This document shows positions 8,684-17,581 of a DNA stretch of 64,000 nt, piece by piece. Source of the stretch: Pelistega europaea (GTDB lineage: Bacteria; Pseudomonadota; Gammaproteobacteria; Burkholderiales; Burkholderiaceae_B); the NCBI RefSeq assembly GCF_013133775.1, contig NZ_JABGBO010000002.1, positions 248,001 to 312,000 of the forward strand, read 5' to 3'. The position numbers and the translations under genes are program-made. Below the pieces are notes generated by a model. That model made no database searches. It was not told where the DNA came from and worked only from the letters and a program-made list of their open reading frames with translations. The stretch's first letter is position 1, and the number at the start of each line of letters is the position of its first letter.

Positions 8684-9505
8684 ATGACACAACAACTTCA
8701 AACTATCTTAGAACAAGCATGGGAAGACCGTGCTAATATTTCTATTACCAACGCTTCTGCTGAATTAAAAGAGGCTGTTAACACGGCTATTGCTGGTTTA
8801 GACGCAGGTACTTTGCGTGTTGCTGAGAAAATCAATGGCGAATGGCATACACACCAATGGTTGAAAAAAGCGGTTTTACTCTCATTCCGTCTTAATGACA
8901 ATGCTGTCATGAACGATGCCCCTATGCAATTTTTTGATAAAGTACCTCTTAAATTCCAAGACTATACAACTGAGGACTTTCGCAATGGTGGTTTCCGTGT
9001 AGTGCCGCCTGCTGTCGCTCGTCGTGGCTGCTATATTGGTAAAAATGTTGTACTTATGCCCTCTTACGTTAATATTGGTGCCTATGTTGGCGATGGTACT
9101 ATGGTCGATACCTGGGCAACAGTAGGTTCTTGTGCTCAAATTGGTAAAAATGTACACCTTTCTGGTGGAGTGGGTATCGGAGGAGTATTAGAGCCACTAC
9201 AAGCCAATCCTACCATTATTGAAGATAATTGCTTTATCGGTGCTCGCTCTGAAATCGTAGAAGGGGTAATCGTTGAAGAGAACTCTGTCCTTGCTATGGG
9301 CGTTTATCTATCTCAAAGCACCAAGATTTATAACCGTGAAACAGGCGAAATCACTTATGGTCGTATTCCCTCTGGCTCTGTTGTAGTACCAGGCTCATTA
9401 CCAAGTGCAGATGGTTCTCATAGCCTTGCCTGCGCCGTTATTGTAAAACGTGTCGATGCACAAACTCGCTCTAAAACAAGTATCAACGACCTATTGCGTG
9501 CATAA
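8684..9505 (+). CDS. dapD: 2,3,4,5-tetrahydropyridine-2,6-dicarboxylate N-succinyltransferase
   Basis: DapD transfers succinyl from succinyl-CoA to tetrahydrodipicolinate, the step before DapC. The 273-residue length is standard. After an alpha-helical N-terminal domain, the region from about residue 105 forms a left-handed beta-helix of hexapeptide repeats ([35 protein letters not shown]), and the family signature [16 protein letters not shown] is intact. The C-terminal beta-strands end with [10 protein letters not shown], as in other DapD proteins. It sits 52 bp behind dapC and is followed by dapE. Confidence 0.97.
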   Translation: MTQQLQTILEQAWEDRANISITNASAELKEAVNTAIAGLDAGTLRVAEKINGEWHTHQWLKKAVLLSFRLNDNAVMNDAPMQFFDKVPLKFQDYTTEDFRNGGFRVVPPAVARRGCYIGKNVVLMPSYVNIGAYVGDGTMVDTWATVGSCAQIGKNVHLSGGVGIGGVLEPLQANPTIIEDNCFIGARSEIVEGVIVEENSVLAMGVYLSQSTKIYNRETGEITYGRIPSGSVVVPGSLPSADGSHSLACAVIVKRVDAQTRSKTSINDLLRA

Positions 9506-9522
9506 TTAATCATTGTTATTAC

Positions 9523-9564
9523 AAGTACCTCATAGTCTTATGACTTTAGGTACTTAACGTTTTT
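9523..9564 (+). terminator. Hairpin between dapD and dapE
   Basis: AAGTACCT and AGGTACTT form an 8-bp stem, with an inner CATA/TATG pairing, followed by AACGTTTTT. It lies between the dapD stop and the dapE start 12 bases further on. It may attenuate read-through into dapE or stabilise the dapD message. The weak stem suggests partial termination at most. Confidence 0.4.
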
Positions 9565-9575
9565 AATAAATCACT

Positions 9576-10703
9576 ATGACCACTGCTGTTGAATTAACTG
9601 TTGATTTAGTCCAAAGAGACTCAATCACACCTGATGACAAAGGCTGCCAAGAACGTCTTGTTGAAGAACTAGCCCCTGTAGGGTTTACTCCTGAATGGAT
9701 GCCTTTTGCTGAAGTCAAAAACTTATGGCTACGCAAAGGCACTCAGGCTCCTCTTGTGGTTTTTGCTGGACATACCGATGTCGTTCCTACTGGACCTATT
9801 GAGCGTTGGGAAACACCGCCTTTTTCAGCAACCATTAAAGACGGTAAACTCTATGGTCGTGGTGCTTCTGATATGAAGGCAGGTGTAGCCGCCTTTACCA
9901 TTGCTTGCCGAGAATTTGTTGAGGAACACCCCAATCATAAAGGCTCTCTTGCATTATTAATTACCTCTGATGAAGAAGGTCCTTCCATTAATGGTACGGT
10001 CAAGGTCTGCGAAACACTCAAAGCACGAGGTGAACAGCTTGATTACTGCATCGTTGGTGAACCCTCTTCTAGCAAAGTCTTTGGCGATACTATCAAAAAT
10101 GGTCGCCGGGGTTCACTTACAGGGGATTTGACCATCAAAGGCAAGCAAGGTCACGTCGCTTATCCTGAGAAAGTACGTAATCCTATCCATTTGGGAGCAG
10201 CTGCCATTGCTGAACTCGTCGCTACAGAATGGGATAACGGCAATGATTATTTTCCTGCTACTACATTCCAAATTTCGAATTACCATGCAGGTACAGGGGC
10301 AACAAACGTTGTACCTGGAGCTGCCAAAATCGTATTTAACTTCCGTTTTTCTACTGCTAGTACCCCTGATAGTCTCAAACAACGTGTTCATGCTATTCTA
10401 GATAAACATAATTTAGATTATGAGCTAGTGTGGACACTAGGTGGAGAGCCTTTTTTAACAGAAAGTGGCATTCTTACTCGAATGATGCAAGAAGCTATTT
10501 TTGAAGAAACTGGCGTTCAGGCAGAACTAAGTACCACAGGTGGTACATCTGATGGACGCTTTATTGCCAAAATCTGTCCTCAGATACTGGAGTTTGGCAC
10601 CACCAATGCTAGTATTCACCAAGTGAATGAGCATGTTGTAGTGGATGAAGTGACAAAACTAAAAGACATTTATAAACGTTTGTTAGTCAAATTACTCACT
10701 TAA
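9576..10703 (+). CDS. dapE: Succinyl-diaminopimelate desuccinylase
   Basis: DapE hydrolyses N-succinyl-LL-diaminopimelate to LL-diaminopimelate and succinate. This 375-residue M20 metallopeptidase has the two-zinc site motifs in order: [29 protein letters not shown] with the catalytic Glu pair, IVGEPSSS, and a late His in [15 protein letters not shown]. The dimerisation (lid) domain lies between about residues 180 and 290. It closes the dapCDE run; an intrinsic terminator follows 14 bp after the stop. Confidence 0.97.
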   Translation: MTTAVELTVDLVQRDSITPDDKGCQERLVEELAPVGFTPEWMPFAEVKNLWLRKGTQAPLVVFAGHTDVVPTGPIERWETPPFSATIKDGKLYGRGASDMKAGVAAFTIACREFVEEHPNHKGSLALLITSDEEGPSINGTVKVCETLKARGEQLDYCIVGEPSSSKVFGDTIKNGRRGSLTGDLTIKGKQGHVAYPEKVRNPIHLGAAAIAELVATEWDNGNDYFPATTFQISNYHAGTGATNVVPGAAKIVFNFRFSTASTPDSLKQRVHAILDKHNLDYELVWTLGGEPFLTESGILTRMMQEAIFEETGVQAELSTTGGTSDGRFIAKICPQILEFGTTNASIHQVNEHVVVDEVTKLKDIYKRLLVKLLT

Positions 10704-10717
10704 ACACTTAAAATACG

Positions 10718-10751
10718 AGGCTTTGGAATAACAACCAAAGCCTTTGTTATT
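10718..10751 (+). terminator. Terminator after dapE
   Basis: A perfect 9-bp stem, AGGCTTTGG and CCAAAGCCT, with an 8-nt loop is followed by TTGTTATT. It ends the dap unit. Confidence 0.75.
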
Positions 10752-10904
10752 CATTATTATCTTTTCCTGTGCTAATAGTGTAATAACTATCTCACAGGTT
10801 ACACTATCATATACAGCATAATTTTAAGGGCGAGTAAGATAACCATCTCACATATGGCTTATACCTACCACACTAAACAGTGACAACAAAAAGGATTTTT
10901 TATC

Positions 10905-11804
10905 ATGGCAGATACTTTTGAGGAATTACAAACCGTACGCGATATGATTCGCTATGCAATTTCTGAATTTAACCGTGCCCAACTATTTTTTGGACATGGA
11001 TCAGACAATGCATGGGACGAAGCCGTCTATCTGACATTACATTCTTTAAGTCTGCCCTTGGATAATTTAGACCCTTTTTTAGAAGCTCGACTCCTGAAAA
11101 GTGAGAAAGAACATTGCTTGTCACTGATTAAAGCCCGTGTTGAAAAACGTGTGCCACTTGCTTATTTAACAGGTGAGGCATGGTTGCAAGGACATCGTTT
11201 TATTGTCAATGAAAATGTCCTTGTTCCTCGCTCCCCTATTTCAGAGTTAATTGCCGAACAACTACAGCCTTGGGTGGCGGATCCAGAGGCCCCTCTTAAT
11301 ATCCTAGATATATGTACAGGATCTGGAAACTTGGCTATCTTAGCTGCATTGGAGTTTCCTCATGCTCATGTAGATGCTGCGGATATTTCAGCATCCGCAT
11401 TGGAAATCGCCCAACAAAATATCAATCTATACCAACTAGACCATCAAGTACATCTTTATCAAAGTGATTTATTTGAGAGCTTACCACCTAAAGCCTATGA
11501 CATCATTATTTGTAATCCTCCTTATGTCAATAGTACCTCAATGGAGGCATTACCTGATGAATATCGCAATGAGCCAGCCTTAGCCTTGGCTGGAGGTGAG
11601 GACGGTATGGATTTAGTGCGTCGTATTCTATATGCTGCCCCTAACTACCTCAATGAAGCTGGGTTTATGGTCTTGGAAATTGGGCATGAGTATGAGAATT
11701 TCTTAACAGCATTCCCTTCTATTAGCCCAACACTACTAGAAACCGAAACAACAAACGAGAGTATTTTATTGCTTACTCGTGAAGATTTGTTGATGTTGGA
11801 TTAG
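10905..11804 (+). CDS. prmB: Ribosomal protein L3 N5-glutamine methyltransferase
   Basis: PrmB methylates a conserved glutamine of ribosomal protein L3 using S-adenosylmethionine. The 299-residue protein has an N-terminal helical domain, then the Rossmann methyltransferase domain with motif I LDICTGSGNLAILAA and the HemK-family catalytic signature IICNPPYVN. GEAWLQGHRFIVNENVLVPR just before the domain is typical of PrmB and PrmC. Its linkage to dapE is conserved in related bacteria and favours PrmB over the release-factor methylase PrmC. An AAGGA ribosome-binding site lies eight bases before the ATG. It follows the dapE terminator and probably has its own promoter. Confidence 0.93.
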   Translation: MADTFEELQTVRDMIRYAISEFNRAQLFFGHGSDNAWDEAVYLTLHSLSLPLDNLDPFLEARLLKSEKEHCLSLIKARVEKRVPLAYLTGEAWLQGHRFIVNENVLVPRSPISELIAEQLQPWVADPEAPLNILDICTGSGNLAILAALEFPHAHVDAADISASALEIAQQNINLYQLDHQVHLYQSDLFESLPPKAYDIIICNPPYVNSTSMEALPDEYRNEPALALAGGEDGMDLVRRILYAAPNYLNEAGFMVLEIGHEYENFLTAFPSISPTLLETETTNESILLLTREDLLMLD

Positions 11805-11866
11805 AAGGATATTCTCTGCTTTTTAAGTCTTACCCTCGTCTATTAATTTTTTAAAATTTTTCACCT

Positions 11867-13786
11867 ATGATTAGAGCAACAGGATTAAGTCTACGTCGTG
11901 GAACCAAACTCCTTTTAGAGCATACTGATTTTGTTATCCATCCCGGAGAGAGAGTGGGTATTGTAGGTAAAAATGGAGCGGGTAAATCAAGTCTTTTTGC
12001 TCTTTTGCTAGGGGAAATAGACCAAGACAGTGGGGATTTAGACATTCCAGCAGCTTGGCGCATCTCTCATGTTAAGCAAGAAACCCTTGTCGGAAAGCAA
12101 AGTGCCCGTGACTTTGTAATTGATGGAGATACACACTTACGCCAACTCCAAGCTGAGCGTGCTGCAACTCCAGAGGGAGATGGGCAGCGTATTGCAGAAT
12201 TAGAAAATGAGTTGACCGAAGCAGGTCATTGGACGGCTAATTCCCGAGCAGAGCAACTACTCGCAGGTTTAGGTTTTACTCCTGAACAGTGGGAGCAATC
12301 CATTGAAAGTTTTTCTGGTGGGTGGCAAGTTCGCTTGGCATTAGCACGAGCCTTGATGAAACCATCTGATTTACTGCTACTTGATGAGCCGACAAACCAT
12401 CTAGACTTAGATGCCATGTTGTGGTTAGAAAAATGGCTGCAAAGTTACTCTGGCACAGTAATTGTTATCTCACATGATACTGAGTTTCTCAATGCCGTCG
12501 CTAAAGTAATTTTAAGTTTTGAAGGGCAAAAACTCATCCGCTATAAAGGAGACTATGATAGTTTTCTTACCCAAAAGGCAGAACGTATTCGTCAACAACA
12601 AATTGCTATTGATCGTCAAACACGCGAAACGCAACGATTGCAAAGTTTTATTGACCGCTTCAAAGCCAAAGCAACCAAAGCTAAACAAGCACAAAGCCGT
12701 GTTAAAGCCCTGGCTCGCATGCAAATGTTGGCCCCCATCAAAGCTGAACACAGTATTGATATTCGTATTCCTGCCCCTGAAAGCATGCCCGACCCTTTGC
12801 TTATTATGGATAAATTAAGTGTGGGCTACCCTACGGAAAATGGGACTAAAACGATTTTAAGTAATATTACTCTCATGCTTCGAGGTGGTGGACGTATCGG
12901 TGTACTGGGAGTCAATGGAGCAGGTAAATCAACATTAATAAAAACTATTGCACATGAATTAGAACCATTAGCAGGCGAGTTTAAACCCTCTAGAGGTTTA
13001 TCTATTGGCTATTTTGCACAACATCAATTAGATATGCTGGATATGCAAGCTACCCCTCTTATGCATTTACAACGTATTGCAGACCCTAATATTCGTGAGC
13101 AAGAGTTACGCAACTATCTTGGTATGTTTGGTTTTAGTGGTGATGTAGTCAATAGTCCAATTACACCGTTTTCTGGTGGAGAAAAAGCCCGTCTAGCCCT
13201 CTCTCTCGTTGTATGGCAAAAACCTAATTTATTATTACTTGACGAGCCAAGCAACCACTTGGATGTTGATACACGGGAAGCTCTTGCTACTGCACTTGCT
13301 GAGTTTGAAGGTAGTGTTTTAATGGTATCACATGACCGCCACTTGTTGCGTACTACTGTTGACAATTTCTGGATTGTTGCAGACGGCACGGTGACAGAGT
13401 TTGATGGCGACTTAGAAGACTATCAATCTTGGTTAGCTAACCGTCACCAACAACAAAAGCGTGAAGAGCGTGAGGACCGTGGTAATGATGCCAATGTCAA
13501 TCGCAAGGATCAAAAACGATTGGAAGCAGAAGAACGTCAGCGTAAAGCTGCTCTTCGTAAACCTTTAGAAAAACGACTTGCTATAGTCGAAAAAAACGTA
13601 GAAAAGAATCAAGCTCGCCTGGCAGAAATTGACAGTTTTATTGCTGATGAAAACTTCTATAGTGAAGAACGTCGTGAAGAGCGTGCAAAACTCCTAGAAG
13701 AACACGGAGTTCTCACCAGAGAAACACAAGCACTAGAAGAAGAGTGGATGGAGCTGCTAGAGCAAATTGAAGCTATTAATAACTAA
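11867..13786 (+). CDS. ABC-F family ATPase, YheS-like
   Basis: This 639-residue cytosolic protein has two ABC ATPase domains and no membrane segments. Walker A motifs are GKNGAGKSS (about residue 38) and GVNGAGKST (about 348). ABC signatures are SGGWQVRLALARAL and SGGEKARLALSLVV, each followed by LLLLDEP(T/S)NHLD. The interdomain linker is the basic, Gln-rich P-site tRNA interaction motif, RQQQIAIDRQTRETQRLQ to RVKALARMQ. A charged coiled coil forms the C terminus (about 530-639). ABC-F proteins act on ribosomes; E. coli YheS (637 residues) is the closest in layout. Its exact role is unknown. A stretch of 62 bp separates it from prmB. Confidence 0.9.
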   Translation: MIRATGLSLRRGTKLLLEHTDFVIHPGERVGIVGKNGAGKSSLFALLLGEIDQDSGDLDIPAAWRISHVKQETLVGKQSARDFVIDGDTHLRQLQAERAATPEGDGQRIAELENELTEAGHWTANSRAEQLLAGLGFTPEQWEQSIESFSGGWQVRLALARALMKPSDLLLLDEPTNHLDLDAMLWLEKWLQSYSGTVIVISHDTEFLNAVAKVILSFEGQKLIRYKGDYDSFLTQKAERIRQQQIAIDRQTRETQRLQSFIDRFKAKATKAKQAQSRVKALARMQMLAPIKAEHSIDIRIPAPESMPDPLLIMDKLSVGYPTENGTKTILSNITLMLRGGGRIGVLGVNGAGKSTLIKTIAHELEPLAGEFKPSRGLSIGYFAQHQLDMLDMQATPLMHLQRIADPNIREQELRNYLGMFGFSGDVVNSPITPFSGGEKARLALSLVVWQKPNLLLLDEPSNHLDVDTREALATALAEFEGSVLMVSHDRHLLRTTVDNFWIVADGTVTEFDGDLEDYQSWLANRHQQQKREEREDRGNDANVNRKDQKRLEAEERQRKAALRKPLEKRLAIVEKNVEKNQARLAEIDSFIADENFYSEERREERAKLLEEHGVLTRETQALEEEWMELLEQIEAINN

Positions 13787-13953
13787 CCCTTTTTTCAGAA
13801 TTTTCTAATAATAGTCGGCTATTCTATACGGTTTATTAACAAAGAGAATGGGGATGGTTCTTGACTTAAAATTAACAGACACCCTAGTCTTAGACTAACA
13901 TACTGTTCACAAGCTCAGGTTAGGTACTGCCATACCAAAGAAGTTTAACAATT

Positions 13954-13988
13954 AAGCACTGTCTCTCATGAGAAACAGTGCTTTTTTT
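13954..13988 (+). terminator. Terminator after the ABC-F gene
   Basis: AAGCACTGT and ACAGTGCTT form a 9-bp stem, extended by an inner TCTCATGAGA palindrome across one C/A mismatch, followed by seven T residues. It sits between convergent genes and may also slow transcription arriving from lpdA. Confidence 0.85.
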
Positions 13989-14038
13989 CAAAAGGAATAA
14001 ACAACTAACCCAAATAGGTTAATGAATTTAATTCCACC

Positions 14039-15793
14039 TTATTTGCGTTTACGCTGTGCTGGTAAGTCAGTGCAAGCACCATGTGCAACTTCAGCTGCCA
14101 ATCCCACAGATTCCCCTAGGGTTGGGTGTGGATGAACAGTACTACCAATGTCAGTAATATCTGCCCCCATTTCAATGGCTAGGCAAACCTCACTAATTAA
14201 ATCCCCTGCACTCGTACCCACGATACCACCACCAAGGATTCGATGTGTTTCTGCATCAAAAATCAATTTAGTAAAGCCTTCGTCACGACCATTAGCGATA
14301 GCACGACCAGACGCTGCCCAAGGGAACACTCCTTTTTCAATAGCAATACCTTGTGCTTTAGCTTGATCTTCTGTTAGACCTACCCAAGCCACCTCAGGGT
14401 CAGTAAAGGCTACGCCAGGGATAACACGTGCATCAAACTCTGCTTTTTCTCCTGCAATAACCTCGGCAGCCACATGACCTTCATGTACTGCCTTGTGTGC
14501 CAACATAGGTTGACCCACAATATCCCCAATCGCAAAGATATGAGGGACATTGGTACGCATTTGTGTATCAACAGGGATAAAACCTCGTTCATTAACTATT
14601 ACACCAGCTTTATCAGCAGCAATTTTCTTGCCATTAGGCGAGCGACCTACTGCTTGCAACACCAAATCATAGCGTTGAGGTTCAGTCGGTGCACCCTCGC
14701 CTTCAAAACTCACATAAATACCGTCAGGTTTAGCTTCAGCAGCAACAGTTTTGGTTTTCACCATAATACGGTCAAAACGGTGCTCGTTTTTCTTTTGCCA
14801 TACTTTAACCAAATCACGGTCTGCTCCTTGCATAAGACCGTCCATCATCTCAACCACATCTAAACGTGCACCAAGAGAAGAATAAACGGTACCCATCTCA
14901 AGACCAATAATACCGCCACCGATAATCAACATCTTCTTAGGAATAGATTTCAGTGCCAATGCCCCTGTCGAGTCAACGATACGTTCATCTTCTGGCAAGA
15001 AAGGCAATTTCACCGATTGGCTACCTGCGGCAATAATGGCATGTTTAAAGGCAACCTCTTGAGTACCACCTGCAGCAAGCTCAACGGTAAAATGATGGTC
15101 ATCTTTGAACTGTGCCACACCTGTGATGACGGTCACTTTACGACCTTTTGCCATACCACTTAAACCTGCAGTAAGTTTACCCACCACAGCGTCTTTATAA
15201 GCACGTAACTTATCCAAATCAATACTAGGTTCACCAAAACTAATACCGTTAGCTGCAAGATGTTTAGCTTCATCAAGCACCGCCACATTGTGCAGTAACG
15301 CTTTAGAAGGAATACATCCCACATTTAAGCAAACACCTCCTAGTGTAGGATAGCGTTCAATCAATGCTACTTTTAGACCTAAATCTGCTGCACGAAATGC
15401 TGCTGAGTATCCACCAGGACCAGCACCAAGCACCACCACATCAAAAGCATCATCCCCCGCACTAGATTTAACCCCTGCTGGAGCCACTGCAGGCGTACTC
15501 GTAGCAGCTTGAGTTGCTGGAGCAGGCTTTGCTTCAGGGGCTTTAGGGGTAGCAGCCTCACTAGGCTCGGCTACTAAAATTACCGTACCTTGACTAACTT
15601 TGTCACCCACTTTCACTGATAAAGACTTCACTACACCAGCAACATCACTAGGAATCTCCATAGAGGCTTTGTCAGACTCCACCGTAATAAGACTTTGATC
15701 CTTGGTGATTGTGTCGCCCACATTCACCAAAATCTCAATCACATCTACCTGATCAAAATCACCAATATCGGGAACTTTAACTTCTACACTCAT
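14039..15793 (-). CDS. lpdA: Dihydrolipoyl dehydrogenase (E3) with N-terminal lipoyl domain
   Basis: E3 re-oxidises the dihydrolipoyl groups of pyruvate dehydrogenase and passes electrons to NAD+. The first ~75 residues are a biotinyl/lipoyl domain with the modifiable Lys in VESDKASMEIP. An Ala/Pro-rich linker follows (about 78-112), then the FAD/NAD disulfide oxidoreductase. Seen there are VVLGAGPGGYSAAFRA, the redox disulfide GGVCLNVGCIPSK, the NAD-binding IIGGGIIGLEMG, and the active-site His in HPHPTLGE. At 584 residues it is about 110 longer than a plain E3, because of the fused lipoyl domain, an arrangement known in Alcaligenaceae and Neisseria. A strong AGAGGGGG ribosome site precedes the ATG. 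It is the last gene of aceE-aceF-lpdA, 12 bp behind aceF. Confidence 0.96.
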   Translation of the reverse strand: MSVEVKVPDIGDFDQVDVIEILVNVGDTITKDQSLITVESDKASMEIPSDVAGVVKSLSVKVGDKVSQGTVILVAEPSEAATPKAPEAKPAPATQAATSTPAVAPAGVKSSAGDDAFDVVVLGAGPGGYSAAFRAADLGLKVALIERYPTLGGVCLNVGCIPSKALLHNVAVLDEAKHLAANGISFGEPSIDLDKLRAYKDAVVGKLTAGLSGMAKGRKVTVITGVAQFKDDHHFTVELAAGGTQEVAFKHAIIAAGSQSVKLPFLPEDERIVDSTGALALKSIPKKMLIIGGGIIGLEMGTVYSSLGARLDVVEMMDGLMQGADRDLVKVWQKKNEHRFDRIMVKTKTVAAEAKPDGIYVSFEGEGAPTEPQRYDLVLQAVGRSPNGKKIAADKAGVIVNERGFIPVDTQMRTNVPHIFAIGDIVGQPMLAHKAVHEGHVAAEVIAGEKAEFDARVIPGVAFTDPEVAWVGLTEDQAKAQGIAIEKGVFPWAASGRAIANGRDEGFTKLIFDAETHRILGGGIVGTSAGDLISEVCLAIEMGADITDIGSTVHPHPTLGESVGLAAEVAHGACTDLPAQRKRK

Positions 15794-15805
15794 TATAGCC
15801 CCCTC

Positions 15806-17497
15806 TTATACCAATACACGGCGGAAGTCAGCAAGTAACTTAGCTAAATAAGCATTAAAGCGTGCTGCTGCTGCGCCATCAATCACACGATGGTCATAAG
15901 ATAGCGATAAAGGAATAGTGAGGCGAGGTACAAACTCTTTACCATTCCATACTGGTTTTTGGTATGAGCGGCTTACGCCCAAAATCGCTACTTCTGGTGC
16001 ATTAATAATCGGAGTAAAGTGTGTACCACCAATACCACCTAATGAAGAAATAGAGAAACAACCGCCTTGCATTTGGGTTGGAGAGAGTTTACCTTCTCGA
16101 GCCAATTTTGCTAATTCAGAAGTTTCCTTGGCAATGTCTGAAATAGACTTCTTGTCTGCATCACGAATAACAGGTACCACTAAACCATTTGGTGTATCAG
16201 CAGCAAAACCAATGTGGTAATACTGTTTCATCACCAAGTTATCACCATCTAGAGAAGCGTTAAACTCAGGGAACTGTTTCAAACACTGAACAACCGCTTT
16301 AATCAAGAAAGCCAGCATGGTGAATTTCACACCTGCTTTTTCATATTCCTTGTTCAAAGTTACACGGAACGCTTCTAAATCCGTAATATCAGCCTCCTCA
16401 TTATTGGTTACATGAGGAATCATGACCCAGTTACGGTGAAGGTTCGCACCGGAGATTTTCTTGATACGAGAAAGCGGCTTAGTTTCGATAGGACCAAATT
16501 TGGTAAAGTCTACTTTTGGCCAATCTAATACAGATAAACCGCCACCCACATTAGTACTACCACCCGCATTCACGTTGTTATTAGGTGCCACGGATAAAGC
16601 CGCTTTAACAAAAGCGCGTACATCATCGGCGGTAATACGTTCTTTACGTCCTGTACCTCTCACCTGGCTCAAATCAACGCCTAACTCGCGTGCAAATCGA
16701 CGCACAGAAGGCGACGCATGAGGCAGGTTGCGGAATTCATTACCGCTTAGTGCGTATGCTGCTGTAGGAGAAGCACGGCGAACACCCTCCACCGCAGAAG
16801 TATCCGCAGTAACAACAGAGCTTTCAGAGGTCTGTGCAGGAGTCGAAACCGCAATCACTTCACTAGATCCTACTGGACTAGAAGCAACCACAGCTTCTGC
16901 CATACCAACCGTTTCAACTTGTAGGATAACTGATCCCTTGCTCACTTTATCCCCAACCTTCACACTTAGGCTGAGCACTTTACCTGCATGGCTAGAAGGG
17001 ATTTCCATAGAAGCCTTATCTGACTCTACAGTAATAAGACTTTGGTCTACTTTGATGGTATCGCCTACTGCTACCATGACTTCAATCACATCCACTTGAT
17101 CAAAATCACCAATATCAGGCACCACCACATCCACCACAGCAGGGGCAGCAGAAGGAGCTGTAGCCACCGCTGCTGCAGGAGACGCTACCGTTTCTGTTTT
17201 TGTAGCAGGTGCAGCAGAGGCAGCTTCTTGTTTAGCTGGCGCTGGCGATGCCACATCACTTGCTTCTACTTCAAGAATGACACTACCTTGACTAACCTTA
17301 TCACCCACTTTAACAGCGATAGACTTAACAACACCTGCTGTATCACTAGGAATTTCCATAGAAGCTTTATCAGACTCTACAGTAATTAAACTTTGATCGA
17401 CTTTGACTGTATCACCTACATTGACGAGCAGTTCAATCACTTGAACTTCATCAAAATCACCAATATCAGGCACTTTGACTTGTGTTAATTGACTCAT
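15806..17497 (-). CDS. aceF: Pyruvate dehydrogenase E2, dihydrolipoyllysine acetyltransferase
   Basis: E2 forms the core of the pyruvate dehydrogenase complex and transfers acetyl from lipoyl-lysine to CoA. The 563-residue protein has two lipoyl domains (about 3-78 and 122-197), each with VESDKASMEIPS, joined by Ala/Pro-rich swinging linkers. A peripheral-subunit-binding domain follows (SPSVRRFARELGVDLSQVRG, about residues 260-295), then the catalytic domain from about 335, ending with the active-site LSYDHRVIDGAAAARF. Together with the lipoyl domain on E3 the complex carries three lipoyl domains per E2/E3 pair. It lies between aceE, 84 bp upstream with a hairpin in the gap, and lpdA. Confidence 0.96.
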   Translation of the reverse strand: MSQLTQVKVPDIGDFDEVQVIELLVNVGDTVKVDQSLITVESDKASMEIPSDTAGVVKSIAVKVGDKVSQGSVILEVEASDVASPAPAKQEAASAAPATKTETVASPAAAVATAPSAAPAVVDVVVPDIGDFDQVDVIEVMVAVGDTIKVDQSLITVESDKASMEIPSSHAGKVLSLSVKVGDKVSKGSVILQVETVGMAEAVVASSPVGSSEVIAVSTPAQTSESSVVTADTSAVEGVRRASPTAAYALSGNEFRNLPHASPSVRRFARELGVDLSQVRGTGRKERITADDVRAFVKAALSVAPNNNVNAGGSTNVGGGLSVLDWPKVDFTKFGPIETKPLSRIKKISGANLHRNWVMIPHVTNNEEADITDLEAFRVTLNKEYEKAGVKFTMLAFLIKAVVQCLKQFPEFNASLDGDNLVMKQYYHIGFAADTPNGLVVPVIRDADKKSISDIAKETSELAKLAREGKLSPTQMQGGCFSISSLGGIGGTHFTPIINAPEVAILGVSRSYQKPVWNGKEFVPRLTIPLSLSYDHRVIDGAAAARFNAYLAKLLADFRRVLV

Positions 17498-17518
17498 TCT
17501 TATATTCCTTATGGTAAG

Positions 17519-17570
17519 GTGTGAGAAGATGTCTTCGTTATCATTGATTCAATACGAAGACTCCTCACAC
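17519..17570 (-). repeat. Intercistronic hairpin between aceE and aceF
   Basis: Nested inverted repeats fill most of the 84-bp gap: GTGTGAG pairs with CTCACAC outside, and GTCTTCGT pairs with ACGAAGAC inside, around a 15-nt loop. No T tract follows in either direction. It probably acts as an mRNA processing or stability element that sets E1:E2 ratios; the role is inferred. Confidence 0.6.
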
Positions 17571-17581
17571 ACATTTATCAC

